Of a stretch of DNA of 64,000 bases, positions 1-12,261 are shown in pieces (the stretch's first letter is position 1; each line of letters opens with the position of its first letter). Source of the stretch: Poronia punctata (Eukaryota; Ascomycota; Sordariomycetes; Xylariales; Xylariaceae). Where the stretch lies: positions 258,012 to 322,011 of the forward strand of contig MU401465.1 of assembly GCA_022579005.1 (NCBI GenBank), given 5' to 3'. The notes beneath the pieces were generated by a model. The model was not told the origin of the DNA, ran no database searches, and was given only the letters and a program-made list of their open reading frames with translations. The translations under genes and the position numbers were made by a program.

Positions 1-1084
1 ATTTCCAGAGGCCTGCCGTACTTGGACTTGGGAATCCCTCAAATAGCTAAAGTACGCGTATGTATTTCATCGGACTGGTTACTGCTACCTAAGTCCCATC
101 TAGCACATTTGGAATATCAACCCCCCCCGCAGGATTAACCCGTTGGCCTTAGCATTACCTTGTCATCACTTGAGCAGCAAGGTCATACCCATGTACGTGA
201 CAGTGGCTTGGACCAACAAACAGTCAAAGCTTTAATCGACAGGAGAAGTAGTTGGAAAGACGGAGAAGGAAAGAACCATGCGCGGTGTCATCTTTACGGC
301 ATTTTACCAATCATAACCCTTGAGACAGCATGGAATGAGTCACATTTAGAAGCATAGACGAACCTAGATTTCGGCCATAGAGTATACATGTATATAAACA
401 ATACATCTCGGTTCTTTCTTTCGTCCTTTCTTCTCCTCTTCTATTCGCGTTCTTCTTCTTCGATCCATATGATACTTACTCACTATATTTACTAGTTGAG
501 AATTTTCTTCATGTATTCCGGTCGTCAGGAGACGCACTCGCTCCAATGCATACAAGGTGGGTAATAACTTGTCTCCTAGGTAGAGAGACAGCCGAGGGTT
601 CAGAGCCCGAGGTTTGATCGAAACCATCCTAGGACAGTATTATCCACTCGGCTTTTTTGCTGACTACCTATCTCTATAACTCTCCTCTAGGCAGTTACGG
701 ATCCACCATCGGCGAGTCGAGAGGGAAAATAGATGACGAGGCTTTTCATTCGCCTTACAAAGCCCAAGTTTGGAGGCAAGCCTGTTTTTATTTCTTTGAA
801 CCTTGACCAAGAACAATGTCTTTCAATTCTCAACAAGGATGACTATCAACAAAGGCTATTGTTGTAGCTAGGATGAAGATCCCCCTTTGTTTCGATATTC
901 AAGACCATGTCGCCTGTTATTCTTGCTCCTCTGTATAAAAGGGGGCTCCTCTCCCTCGTCCGGTCTATTAGGTCTCGGTTCACACAAACCAATAACCACA
1001 GGCTCGACACGGCATTATTCTTCAGATCATCACTAAAGGTAAGTAAACCAACATAACACATCCCCCAAACAAACGAAAACAAAC
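1..1084. other. Intergenic region upstream of the first gene
   Basis: No coding region could be supported. The short open frames have no recognisable domain and atypical composition. A C-run lies at 121-128. The last 150 bases hold the TATA-like promoter annotated separately. Confidence 0.6.
934..940 (+). promoter_or_regulatory. TATA-like box upstream of the 1085 gene
   Basis: TATAAAA followed by a G-run lies about 145 bases upstream of the ATG at 1085, a plausible distance for a core promoter with a leader of roughly 110 bases. Assignment is by motif and position only. Confidence 0.45.
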
Positions 1085-1822
1085 ATGTGTCGAAAGATCA
1101 TAAAGCACTACATGCACCACGACATAGCCACCCCCATGATAATAGACGCATTCGATCCCGAGCCACGTATCTACGCAAACCCCCTCCGCACCAGCCGTCA
1201 CTACTGCGAACTCGACGCCCCTCCTCCACCTCCACCTCCACCTCCACATCCACCCTCAACAGAAGAAGAAGAAGAGGCAGAAGACAATGATGATATTACC
1301 TCCAGATGCGCACATCACAGCTGTTGCATCCCGCGCGTAGAAAAAATATACTGCGCCACCACCACCACCACCACCACCACCACCGTTCAGCAACCTCCCT
1401 GTCCCGGCTACCTGATCGAGCACCAACACATACACCAGCCGTATTTCGGACTAACACGCCCCGAAGCAGAACATATATACGGTAAACAAGCCATCGAGGA
1501 CGCGGAATGGCGGAATCTCAGTCGCATGTCTAGTGATGAGCTGGATTTCAGCTTTGCGCATAATGCCAAGCACGCGGCCGCTTGGCGGAAGATGATGTAT
1601 GTGGAGGGGGAGAAACTCTATCGTCTCGACGTAGATGCCCGTGCGTTGAGGGAAGAACTCGTGTTGGGATATGGGAGAAATTCCCAGGCGGAGATGCAGA
1701 GGGGCAGGGAGAAGGTGAGGGTTGCGGAGGAGGAGTTGAGGAAACATCGCGATTGGATCTCGTATTTGTATGATTGGGCCGAGGAGCCTTGTACGCTGTG
1801 TCATCCCGTGACGGCGGTGTAA
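1085..1822 (+). CDS. Hypothetical protein, Pro/Thr/Glu low-complexity, Cys/His-rich
   Basis: Uninterrupted frame of 245 codons starting at the first ATG after a TATA-like promoter. I do not recognise the family. The N-terminal third holds a nine-proline run, an acidic Glu stretch and a nine-threonine run, each coded by short tandem codon repeats (CCTCCA and ACC). The C-terminal 110 residues look like a compact helical domain rich in charged residues, with Trp/Tyr pairs and an Arg/Glu heptad-like region, ending in a CxxC (residues Cys-Thr-Leu-Cys near the end). Several other Cys-His pairs occur (for example around codons 75-82), so metal binding is possible but unproven. No signal peptide or membrane segment is visible. 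It may be a fungus-specific protein; confidence is moderate because the frame is long and its composition protein-like. Confidence 0.6.
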   Translation: MCRKIIKHYMHHDIATPMIIDAFDPEPRIYANPLRTSRHYCELDAPPPPPPPPPHPPSTEEEEEAEDNDDITSRCAHHSCCIPRVEKIYCATTTTTTTTTVQQPPCPGYLIEHQHIHQPYFGLTRPEAEHIYGKQAIEDAEWRNLSRMSSDELDFSFAHNAKHAAAWRKMMYVEGEKLYRLDVDARALREELVLGYGRNSQAEMQRGREKVRVAEEELRKHRDWISYLYDWAEEPCTLCHPVTAV

Positions 1823-1844
1823 AGGTAAGGTAAGGTAAGGTAAG
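1823..1844. repeat. Pentanucleotide tandem repeat (AAGGT)n
   Basis: About four copies of a 5-base unit start immediately after the stop codon of the upstream gene. The unit resembles a splice donor (GGTAAG). Confidence 0.7.
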
Positions 1845-1984
1845 CGGAGAGAAATGTAGACCGACCGACCTAGAAGTAAGTTTCAAGGTAAGTTATTTGT
1901 AAAAACCTATCCGTCAAATACACTGCTTGCTAGGTACTAACCACTCCTTTTTTCTCTGGGGAACTTGGAATTGCGTGTACCATC

Positions 1985-2003
1985 TAGGTAGGTAGGTAGG
2001 TAG
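1985..2003. repeat. Tetranucleotide tandem repeat (TAGG)n
   Basis: About 4.5 copies of TAGG. The same tetranucleotide, or its complement CCTA, recurs in many intergenic stretches of this window. Confidence 0.75.
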
Positions 2004-2671
2004 TCTGACCATAAAGTCCAACACTGTTATGGCTCTCGCTGTTCTTATCTATTCTCTATTCTCATATACGTGCTCCCTCCTCCCCAAGATACAAATACAT
2101 CCCATGTGTAGCCGCACGTATAACTTCAAACACCACGAGTAGACCGACGTTGTACGGCTTTCGGGTGATGGACTAGATAGGGGAGATACGGACCAGACAG
2201 GAATATAAATAGTGACATGATATCCACTGAGACTCGGAGACTAGACTAAAATAAAATAAATGCAAGTAAGTGACCTACAGACATGACGCTAGGTACCTCG
2301 TCCTTTTCATCTACGGACTCAACTAACCTTTACCAGAAACATACCAGTCGTCATCACGCAGTATGATATATAACCTAGTAACTGCCCCGTAACCGAAACC
2401 CCTACCCGATGTATACAGGGTAGGCGAAGCCGACCGTCGAGTAATAGCAAGCACCTATGCTCCGGTTCAAGTTTTACCTTCTAACCGTGTAGAACATAAA
2501 ATGACGCCTCAACCCTTTTTCTTCAGTCGAGCCAAGGTGCTGGTGCCGTAGCTTCTACGTTATCAACCAAGACGGTAGGCACCATTTCTCCGAGTAATAA
2601 TCTCGATATATCGACAGTGAATCCAAAAACATCCTTTGATTACGCTATAAACTAAGTGCACAATATACATT

Positions 2672-4573
2672 TTATTCCACCTTTCCCTTAGCAACAGCAG
2701 AAGCCTTGCGTCTAGCCCGAATCTTGGCAATCAACCCCTTAAGCCCACCGACGACTTCCGGTCCTTCGTCAGCAGCCACGAATCTCCGTACCAAGATATT
2801 ATATAGTCCACCAAAAGCGAGCGCGATCGCCGTGCTCGTGAATATGATGACGTTATAAGGCATGCTGAAATCAGGCGTGGGTAAGCTAAGTAATAAGCTT
2901 GTAGTTCTCAGATTGGAGATTCTGCGTCGCGCGGGCGGGGCATTTGGGGACTCGGAAGGGAGAATGGTGATAATGGAGGCTGCCACGTCGAATCCTCTGT
3001 TCGCATCGGGTGGATACTCGGTATACCGGAGAATGGACTTTTCAAACTCGTAAGTCAAGAAGACGATGCTTGCTGGTGGAATGCGCATGCGTAACTCTAA
3101 TTGAGTCCCTCGTACTCGGTCGAGGGCCGGTCGGTAGTATATCTCCTCTACTATATCTTGGTTGGATTCCAAGCTGCCTTCGACGCGGGTTTTCAGAGTA
3201 TGAAGGTAGATGCGCATGAACCACGGGAGACTCTCCATATAAATGAACTCTACTGCCGTGTCGGGACTTGGATTCTTTAGAATGGTTTGGACACCGCCTT
3301 TTTCCTGACCATGTCCGATAAAGCTTCGTTCTGCGTATAGAAGTGGCTGTGCGGGCGGGACGGTTTCATCAGCAAGGGTTTTTGCATCTTCGCCCTCGTG
3401 CGACATTCTCGGTAGAAATATCGAGAAATCCGTCTCGGCTGAGACTTGATAACACCGTGAGGGTTCGTTGGGATTCTTGATCTCCGTCGAACCATCCGTT
3501 GCAAAGATATCCCGCGTGTGCGGAACGTGTATACAGACTGGCGGCACGTCGGAATCCGTTATCGGGCACGTCCCTTTCATGGCCTTCCCAAAAACGCGGT
3601 CTAGTGACCAGTCGTCCCCTTCGGCAAAATCCGTGGGGTAGCACGTATCTTCAGAATGATATGGTTTAGAAGTATTGCACTTTAGATCGTGTCCCGGAGA
3701 TGGCCGTGGAATAGGGTTATCTAAACTTGTCAGCATATGTCGGGCTAGTCGAACTGAGTGGACTTACCCCTGGGTCGCTTGGACCGCTCAATATCAAGCA
3801 CCATGTCAATCGTTTGTTCAATCTGCAATACACAATCCTGGCCGGCCTCACAAATGGGTCGGATATCGATTGCCATACTTTGCCAAGACGCGTCAAATAG
3901 TTTATGACCATCCAGTAGACTCGAAATTCCAGCCTTGCCCTTGCAAGGTAGCAATTTTAGGAAAGGCGTTAGATTTTCGGTGCAGACTATTTCGTGGGGC
4001 AGTACGCCATGGAGTAGGTGCATGTTATCGAGTGATTCGCTGGGATGATCTCCTTCGGGCCTGAAAGACATGACCGGTCGAGTCGTCCGAGTTTCGTCGA
4101 TAAAGTTAAGTGAGGCGCAAAACAAGCCGGATAATGCGTTTGTCAAGGTACGCCACCTATGATCCGCCCTACATTGGGTATCAGCAAAGCGCCAGGTCAG
4201 ACAGATTCGTCTCGCCATACTCTTCTTCCGTATCCGCCTCTAACCATGCCCACAATTCCACGCCCGTCCCGCCCTCCTTTGTACCGTCCCATGGCCGCGC
4301 TCCCCAACTCTCAGCATCCCACCGGCCCAAGCTAAACCTCAGGTGCAGTTCTCTCGTTCCGGCATGTTGTAGAATCTGCCCTAATGATCGAGGGAAGTAT
4401 CGGAAATTGTGTGCTTCGAATTGCGACAGACTCGAGTTCGATCGGAAGTTGAAACTTGCGAGTAGAGAAGACTGCGGCAGGGGTTTGAGGTTCAACTGTT
4501 CGTGGTAATCGGAAGCAAATACATTGGACAGAAGTAGAAAAAAGGGTATTAAGAAGGAAAAGAAACGACGCAT
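2672..4573 (-). CDS. GPI16: GPI transamidase component GPI16 (PIG-T homologue)
   Basis: Subunit of the ER-membrane GPI transamidase that cleaves the C-terminal signal of target proteins and attaches the GPI anchor. Three exons: 4573-4203, 4156-3768 and 3720-2672, giving 602 residues, close to the usual ~600. Introns of 46 and 47 nt use gtctga and gtaagt donors and tag acceptors. The start gives a clean signal peptide (MRRFFSF... with a Leu-rich core). Exon 2 holds the family hallmark around TNALSGLFCASLNFID. The exon 2/3 junction restores KRPRDNPIPRPSPGH. A single hydrophobic segment near residues 550-575 followed by Arg/Lys fits the known C-terminal membrane anchor with a short cytosolic tail. 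It is divergently transcribed from LUC7. Identification is firm; the first intron's weak gtctga donor is the least certain boundary. Confidence 0.93.
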
Positions 4574-4981
4574 TCTGATTGCCGGTTGTCCATGAGGGAC
4601 TTGGAAGGGAGGTGGAGGTCAATGAGAGAACAAATCGTTGTTCGTGAGGAGCCGGCGAGGTCACTTTGAAAAGTGTCCCGTCTTTGCCTTGTGCTGTCCT
4701 ACCCATTACGTTTGACGGTGGAACCACTAATGCCAAGTGCGACCTAGTCGATAATCATAAGAGATTAGCGCAGTGCGGCGACGGTAGGGGACCCCTGAAC
4801 AAATGGAACCCACCCACTAGACTCCCCGCAAAAGCTCCAATTCTTTTTCAAAGTAGGTATTCGCGACTTTGGACCGCAGCCTTGTCCAGACTCCAAACCA
4901 CTATTTTCAACATCGCGTCCGAATCAGCCAACCACTCGTATAATTGTCCAACCTCACATACCATAGAATAGCGCATCCAAT
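4574..4981. promoter_or_regulatory. Divergent promoter between GPI16 and LUC7
   Basis: A 408-base gap between two head-to-head housekeeping genes. No TATA box stands out. It presumably serves both genes. Confidence 0.5.
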
Positions 4982-5898
4982 ATGGCCGCAGAACAGCGAA
5001 AGCTGCTCGGTACGCATTCCCCCTCAACATAAGATATAGAAACTGAAGCAAACGTCTAACAATTTCAACAGAGCAGCTCATGGGCGGACCGCAAACCTCA
5101 CGCGCAGCTCAACTCTCCCTCACCGACCCAAAAGTCTGCCGCTCATTCCTCGTCGGCACCTGCCCCCACGACCTCTTCACCAACACCAAGAAAGACGTAG
5201 GCCCATGTCCCAAGGTCCACGCCGAGTCTCTCAAGACCGAATACGAAGCCCTCCCAGAGACGGCGAAGCAGAAGTACGGCTTCGAGCACGATTACATGCG
5301 GGATCTGCAAAAATACATCGACGAGTGTAATCGCTGGATAGAAACTGCGCAACGCCGACTCGAGAAGACGCCCGATGAGATCCGCCAGACTAATGTTCTG
5401 CTACGGACTATCAACGATCTGAACAATAGTATAGACTGCGGGCTTCACGAGGTGCGCGTGCTCGGCGACATGGAGGAAGTTGCGCGTGCCTACGAGGAGT
5501 ATTTCCGCGTCCGTCAGGCCGCTCAGACGAAGGCTGAACGGGAGCGAGAGCTTAAGAATTTGAGCGATACCGGTGGCCCCTCTGGTCACCAGAAACTTCA
5601 GGTGTGCGATGTTTGCGGTGCTTACTTGTCGCGTCTCGATAACGACCGCAGGCTGGCGGATCACTTCTACGGAAAGATGCATCTTGGTTATGCCCAGATG
5701 CGCAAAACTTACGATAACTTAATTAAAGAGCGTGGCCGTGGCGGCCGTCCGCTGCCAATGGGTCAGGACGAGGGGATGCGAGACGACGGTGACAACTGGA
5801 GAGGCGGTCCAAGAGGGCCGAGGCGTGGGGGAGGTGGTGGCGGTGGGGGCGGTGGATATGGAGGCCGGAGCGGTAGACCATTCCGGGGTGGGTGGTGA
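4982..5898 (+). CDS. LUC7: LUC7-family U1 snRNP splicing factor
   Basis: U1 snRNP protein that helps select 5' splice sites. Two exons: 4982-5009 (28 nt, MAAEQRKLL plus one base) and 5072-5898, total 284 residues. The intron has gtacgc, a tctaac branch site and cag. The small first exon restores the family N-terminus MAAEQRKLLEQLMG, which an ORF call starting at 5080 would miss. The CCCH finger uses Cys32, Cys40, Cys55 and His59. The C2H2-type finger uses Cys188, Cys191, His207 and His213. A charged coiled-coil region lies between them. The C-terminus is Arg/Gly-rich with a long glycine run. Yeast Luc7 is 261 residues, so the length fits. Confidence 0.94.
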
Positions 5899-6356
5899 AA
5901 TAAGTAATGTTTTCAGGTTTCCGGCCTTCTGCATACCAAGGAGTTTTTGGCGTTTCAAACTATACTCGGCGTGGGGAATAATGCTGGTACAATGCTTAAT
6001 GCTGAAGTGAGGATTACATGATATCACTGTACAAATAAGCCCCAAAATAGATTTGGCTTTGCTTAATGAATGCCTCTCATTGTTTGCTACTGGATATCAT
6101 CAGTGAAAGAAAATAACGCCATAGCTCATGTATACATCCAGGACTTGCGATGTTGCTCTTCCCATCTGGTATTCAATGGCTCTCCTCGCTGATAACACAA
6201 AGACAAAATGGGCCATGGCCTATCGCCTTGTGTGGAAACTTCTTCCACAATGCCTGATAAGGCCTATGACAATTGTGATTTTTGTCACATCCCAAGACTT
6301 GGGCCGCTACTTAGCACCCTAGTTGTCCAAGAGCCGCATCCTACTGACCTCCAGCG
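5899..6356. other. Intergenic region between convergent genes
   Basis: Only 3' flanks of LUC7 and the RGG-box gene; no gene seen. Confidence 0.6.
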
Positions 6357-7436
6357 CTACGTATCCTTTGCATCAAGAGCAGCCATCTCGTCATCCCACT
6401 TCCCTACCAGCGGAGCGCTGAGTGCTTCAGATGCAGGAGGTAGAGCGGGGAAGTCATCTGCTGACGGAGGTTTTTGTTCTGGTTTGGGCGGCTGTTGTTG
6501 CTGAGTTCCTGTGGGCTCGGCGATATTTCTCTCAGCAAAACCACCTCTACCCCCTCTTCCGCCTCGAGGACCACCTCTTCCTCTACCACGGCTATTTCCA
6601 CGGAACTCATCGGGAGCGAACTCGCGGACCAGTCTGTCACCTTCGAAATTTCGTGGAGTTCGAGAGCCGCGAATGCCACCGTTTGCGCTCCGGAAACCGC
6701 GTTGATGCAGATCGTCTTCTGCCATCTTTCCTTTGTCCCAGCCGCCTTCTTTTCCTTCCATGGCCTTGAGCTTGCGTTCTCTATTGGCAACCCGTTCTTG
6801 GTCCATTTGCCGTCTATCTGCTTCATTCTTGCGACGGCGTTCTGCTTCCTCTGCGCGGCGGCGGCGTACTTCCTCCATTCCCTTCTCGTAGGCAATTGCG
6901 TGAGAGCGGCTGTCTTTCTCCGCTTGCTCGAATTTGCGTGCTTTTTCGGCGGACAGAATTCGCATTCGTTCCATCTTCTCTGCGAGCTCTGTATCGGAGA
7001 GTTTGGCCCGGGGGTTTCCGCCGGAAGCTAGACGATCAACCAGGGCCGTATTGGACCCTGGACGTGCTGGAGTGGTTGTTGTAGCAGGCGCTGTGGGCGC
7101 ATTGTTGGCTGCGGGATCGAAGGCAGCTGTCGGATCACTGGGCGGTGCAGATGGCCGATTGTGGGATGATCCGGCCTTCTTTGGTTGACGCTTTTGGGGT
7201 CGTTGCTGGCTCGGGGCGTGTCGTGAGTGTGCCAGACTTTTGGGGGCATTATTGGGGGCAGCCGATTGCGCAGGCTGAGGTGAGGGCGTAGCGACAGGTT
7301 GAACTTCGACTGCTACAGATTCTGGGGGAGAGTCAATGACTTCGATAGTCTGAACCTCGGTGACCGAATCACTTATGGGTTCGAAGTCGTCAGCAAACAG
7401 ATCGTCGTCTGTCCTTCCATTGAATTGGTCATCCAT
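6357..7436 (-). CDS. RGG-box, coiled-coil RNA-binding-like protein
   Basis: Single exon, 359 residues, starting MDDQFNGRTDDDLF. The N-terminal 60 residues are acidic. A Pro/Ala/Gln-rich linker follows. A long Arg/Glu/Lys-rich helical stretch spans about residues 145-225. An RGG box lies around residues 275-300 (repeated RGRG/RGG). Near the end a short FPAL motif precedes the C-terminus. The order acidic/coiled-coil/RGG/FPAL recalls Stm1/SERBP1-like and other ribosome- or mRNA-associated proteins, but I cannot assign it to one family. No signal or membrane segment is present. It is divergent from the BTB gene. Confidence 0.75.
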   Translation of the reverse strand: MDDQFNGRTDDDLFADDFEPISDSVTEVQTIEVIDSPPESVAVEVQPVATPSPQPAQSAAPNNAPKSLAHSRHAPSQQRPQKRQPKKAGSSHNRPSAPPSDPTAAFDPAANNAPTAPATTTTPARPGSNTALVDRLASGGNPRAKLSDTELAEKMERMRILSAEKARKFEQAEKDSRSHAIAYEKGMEEVRRRRAEEAERRRKNEADRRQMDQERVANRERKLKAMEGKEGGWDKGKMAEDDLHQRGFRSANGGIRGSRTPRNFEGDRLVREFAPDEFRGNSRGRGRGGPRGGRGGRGGFAERNIAEPTGTQQQQPPKPEQKPPSADDFPALPPASEALSAPLVGKWDDEMAALDAKDT

Positions 7437-8200
7437 CGTATAAGTAATTATTAATGATGCAGATACAATTGTTATGGATAAAGAGAAGATGTTTGTTGTT
7501 GTCTAATTGTAATCTGTAAATCTTCTGCGTGCAACTATAGAGAAGTGGGGAGACGAATGGCCTTAGACGCGTAAATAGGATATAAATAAGAGTACAGTAC
7601 CTACTGTACGTGTACAGTAGAGCTGAGGCCCTAGGCTTATCTAAGCCAGCGGGGGGCAGGCGGTGCACCCACTTAATGCGTCAGCTCCCACCCCAAAATA
7701 GTTTAGCATTGGAAGTCTAAAGTGAGCCCCGCCATGCCCGCATTGTCTTCAGTCAATGGCCATTGTAACATAGAGATACATTGGGCTGTAGATACATCCT
7801 AGAGGTACATACGAGTAGTAGAGCTGCAAGGCTGATGAATTCATATGGTACCGATAAGATCTGATAAGACCCCTATTCCCATTGACATCGGTTACCTATC
7901 AAAAATAGATACCTACTCGTACTTTACTGTCCAGCTCAATGAAGTGGCTAGGTAACCTAGTAGGTACCACCTGCTCTACCTACTTCCTGAAATGAAATAG
8001 GTATACTTTATTAGCAGATTAATCTTATTCCAACTTGGTTGAGATGGTTGAATCTGCATGACTGGCTCTACCTACGAGCTTTCTACAAGACAACAATACC
8101 TAATCATATCTCGTGGCGCCTACAAGTAACAGCGTTTGCTCTTGGACTTTCTCTACATTGATTACATACCTACCTACATAGGTAACCACACTACGACACC
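7437..8200. promoter_or_regulatory. Divergent promoter region, RGG-box gene / BTB gene
   Basis: A 764-base gap between two genes reading outwards. It is AT-leaning and contains several TAGGTA/TACCTA motifs and a short CCTA repeat near 8170. No further gene seen. Confidence 0.45.
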
Positions 8201-9545
8201 ATGGATGCCGACAGTGGTGTAGGGAACGCGAAACAAGAACCAGCTACCACTGTGGTTGGCTGCTCATGTTTGTCGCCAGAACCTTCGCTCGTGGTAATTG
8301 ATCCAGAAGGTGATCTTACGCTTGTAGTCGGAGAAGCGAAGTGCGCACACTATTATGATGGCGCGCCCAAGCACAGCAGGGCGGAGGACAGCAAGGCGGA
8401 GGACAGCAGGGCCAAGAGCACCAAGGCCAAGGGCAAAAAGAAGCGCACCTCGGCCAAACTCCTCCCAGAAGATAGCGAAGCCAGTAACCGATCTAAACAG
8501 GAAGACGATGTGTTTCTTGAACTCCCGGTACGCTATCGTGTATGTTCCAAAACAATGTCTCGAACATGCCCGGCTTGGAAAGTACTTCTATCTGGCAAAT
8601 TTGCCGAAAGGAGGCCGGCCTCTTCCTCAACTGCATCCGAGTCCGAATGGGTGGTCGCGCTTCCTGACGACAATCCAAAAACGATGGAAATTATCCTAAA
8701 CATCATCCATTGCCGCTTCCAGAACGTACCTGATCCCAACAAGCCTCTCGACATGGAATCTCTATACCAGATTACCGTCTTGTGTGACAAGTATGATCTC
8801 ACAGCCCTTTTGCGACCGTGGGCCCAAAGTTGGACGACAGGTATACGGAAGAATGACTTGCTTGAGGCTCCCTGGTTAGAATGGGAGCGAACAGCATGGA
8901 TTTCTTGGGTACTAGGCGATCTAAATCGGTTTAGTGAGGTGGTAACTGGTTTGGTGCTAGATTCCTATCCTGGCCCAAATGGAGACCTATGCTGCAAAAC
9001 CAAAAACGGTGACGACCGGCCACTCTTCACGACTACGTTGGAGCCTCCTGGCCTTGTTGGTAATTTGCCCCAGTCTAATCTACCTTACGTCCCTGTACAT
9101 TCAGCTAACAGTTAAAGGCCTCATAACGGTGGGCAGACTACAAGCTATCGAAGCTTTATTGAAGTTGTACCAGGATGCAGTTGCACAACTGTTGGATGCT
9201 CCATCCAATAAAAACTGTCGCCGTACAGCCTACGTTCAATTGGTCTTCCCTCATCTCAGCGATGGCCAACAAGTCTATGATTGCCCAGCTCTGGCTTTGG
9301 GGATTATGATCAGATCTCTTGCCCGGAAGGGTTATCGTCCCTTGCCAGACCCAAAAGATGTCCCTATAGCTTTTAGAGACCTGAAGGCTAATCTGTTAAG
9401 CGTACAGACAGCAGACTGTGGCTGCATTTACACCAAGACAGTTGATATTCAGAACAAGGGTTCAAAGATGCCATTCGATACAGACTTTATCCCATTTTCA
9501 CGGAGAATGGACTTAGAGATACGGGCTGAGAAGTCAGGCATCTAG
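8201..9545 (+). CDS. BTB/POZ-domain protein
   Basis: Two exons, 8201-9059 and 9112-9545, total 430 residues. The 52-nt intron (gtaatt donor, aacag acceptor) joins LEPPGLV to KGLITVGRLQ and keeps frame. Residues 1-100 are a variable leader containing four near-identical Ala-Glu/Lys-Asp-Ser repeats and a basic stretch that could be a nuclear localisation signal. The BTB fold follows: a short strand, a region around SRTCPAWKVLLSGKF, an acidic loop, and the helix block PKTMEIILNIIH then LYQITVLCDKYDLTALLRPW, which is the usual fungal BTB ending. The C-terminal half resembles the fungal class in which BTB is followed by an all-helical region of unknown function. The precise partner is unknown. Confidence 0.85.
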
Positions 9546-10604
9546 TTCAACCAGCAAATCCCTGCAGATGACAGTCATCAGCTAGAGACTCCCCTAACCG
9601 TCTGGTCCCAAATCTTCTTCATTTCACCAAAAAATGTATGTCAAGGAAAAACGACGCCGTTAATCCCTTTCTGGAATTAACGGTATATATGCTATCCGCG
9701 ACAATATACCTCTTGTCACCCGATCAACCAGCTCGCTCTCCAAGCGCTGGACAGCACGAATCCAGCGATCCGCGGAGGATGTTTAAGCCAGGTAACCTAG
9801 GGATGGAGGCATAAAGACTTCTAATCTGGTCTGCTAATATCTTGGGGTCGGTCCCATACTACCAAGCTTGATGTCCACGACTAGAAATATTGAAATGCTC
9901 AACTACACATGATGAATTATCAAAGTCCTGTCGCTGCGGGACTTAGAGCGGGACCCACCCTACCCGGGAAGCACCCCAATCATCGGACCTGCAAGCCCGA
10001 TAGCCAATTTCCACTTCCTCACGTTTTCCCTCCCTTCATCTTTGGAGATCTAGACTTCTTAACGGCAACAAGTGGGGTAATGAATCATCGACAACGTCCA
10101 ACTCCACTACCCCTGCGACTATATACCTGAGTGTATCTTAAGTTCATGATTATGAGTTCAATGTAGATAAGGTAGGTAGAGATACGTTCCTAGGAAGCAT
10201 ACAACATAAGTGGAGTTGGGTTCGATTCCTAACAGCGCTATTGGTATTCCGCCTATGGCTTCTTTGGTAGGTAGGCTTCTGAGACCGTTGCATGACTGAC
10301 GCCAACATGCCGTATCGTCTAGGTAGTATTGCATTTGGGGGTAGATGACGGCATGGTACTCATTGGATGATGGCTTGCATTGCACTATATATGTTATCCT
10401 TGCTGTCATACCTACCTACCCTTGGTAGCATTAGATGGCTTCTATCTATTATCCATGATATTAGGGCATCTATGAAGGAGGGGGGGAGATGAGATGAGAG
10501 GAGAGGGGTCGTAAATAAATGATATAGTGGTCATTCCCACCCATCTTCCCGACCTCATACTTGGGACACCCCGACTTATTACCAGCTCATAGAGGAAGAA
10601 TAAG
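9546..10604. other. Intergenic region
   Basis: No gene seen. It holds a purine-rich strand-biased stretch at about 10475-10510 (G-run with GAGAT repeats) and short CCTA repeats near 10411. Confidence 0.55.
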
Positions 10605-12205
10605 ATGCAACGAGATATTCCGGAGCGAGAAATCGTTCATAATGCCCAGGTGTGTTAGCCCACGATATATTCTAAAAGCGAAAATTAACATTAAATTTTT
10701 TTCTTGCTAACAATCATTTAGCCAGTTGGCGAATGGGCTGTAGAACAAGGCTTCACGGGCGTAGCTTTCCATCTATTAGATCAGACGAAAGCTCCCGAGG
10801 AACAAGACATCTTTACTCGGGATGAGGAGAAGAAAAGTGATGAACATCGTGTGCCGATTTCAGATGAGGATCTAGCTAAAGATGAACTTCCGGGGTGGGA
10901 TGGGTAAGTCACATTACATTGAATAATAGGTTAACCTAGGTGATTGACGAGTATGGATGTAAACTAGATATGTCGAATGGGAGGATTATCCCGAAAAGAA
11001 GGAGAAAGCTCACGATATCCTGGCTTCACATGAGTTTCCACCTCCTCCGGAATTTCAACTCCAGCCTATTCCTGATACGAATCCGGTCCTTGAAGGCAAG
11101 TCAACATAACATACATGCGCATCTGGTTATATATCCGACTAACTCATAAACAGGCGTCCGATGGAAACAATGGCATCGAGCAAGTAAGACATATATACAT
11201 ACATTCCCTCTACCTTCCCTTTATAAATGCTAGCCGACTGACTGACTCCTATCCAAAAGTCGGCGGCCGTCTCAAGACCGTCCCGGAAGAATCATGGTCC
11301 ATTGTACAAAAAGAAAAACATCCCGACATGCTACACATTCTCCAATTTCCATATAACGGCGAACCTCCCAAGAGACTAGTAACCTCGAAACCCGTCACGC
11401 CCAACGAACTACACTTTGTGCGAAATCACGGAGGGCAAGTTTAATCCCCCCTTTTTCCCTTTTCCTTTTTTCTCTTTATTAACAGGTAACTAAACCACAG
11501 AATCCCCAAAATCGACCCATCGAAATGGTCCCTCCGCATAGAAGGAAACGACCCCAACCACAACTCCTCCTCCCCAATAACCCACACCCTAACCCTCTCC
11601 GACCTGCAAAACGAAACCCTCTTCCCCCGCATGGAAAGACTAGTGACAATCCAATGCAGCGGAACCCGTCGAATCGAGCAAATCTCCCTCTACGCAGGGG
11701 AAGGCGACGAGATGATCAACGCGCCCTGGGCCGAAGGCGCCATTTCCACGGCCCGCTATACCGGCGTATCCCTCAAGAAAATCCTCAAACGATATTTCCC
11801 TTCTTCTTATCTCCAAAACAAACACATCGAACTCTTCGGCGCAGACACATACATCAAGCAATCGCGAACCATGAACTACGCCATCAGCATCCCTTATTCG
11901 AAAGTCCGGTCTGACGAGGTGATTCTCGCGTGGGAGATGAACGGGGAACCTCTCCCCTTGATCCATGGTGCGCCTGTACGTGCCGTGGTTATGGGGTATA
12001 TAGGTGCGAGGAGTGTCAAGTGGCTTTATCGCGTAAGGGTGATGGGTGATGGGCCGAGTAGGAGGCCGGTGCAGAGTAGGGAGTATTTGTATTTCAATCA
12101 GCAGGTGGGCAAACATAATCAGAGGTGGACGGATGGGATTCAGATCCAGGAGATGCCTGTTAGTAGTGCTATTGTAAGTTTTTCTTTTTCCCTTTCTTTC
12201 CGCCC

Positions 12206-12261
<56 letters not shown>

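Larger units (their letters stand above)
1823..2671. other. Intergenic region between convergent 3' ends
   Basis: No gene seen. It holds two short tandem repeats, GGTAA-type (1823-1844) directly after the stop codon and TAGG-type (1985-2003), then AT-rich sequence that would contain the 3' ends of both flanking genes. Confidence 0.6.

Noticed and set aside
10211..10238. TTCGATT loop with a 5-bp stem resembling a tRNA T-arm
   Set aside because: No matching acceptor strand, anticodon arm or D-arm is found upstream; the stem has a wobble pair and the rest does not fold as tRNA.
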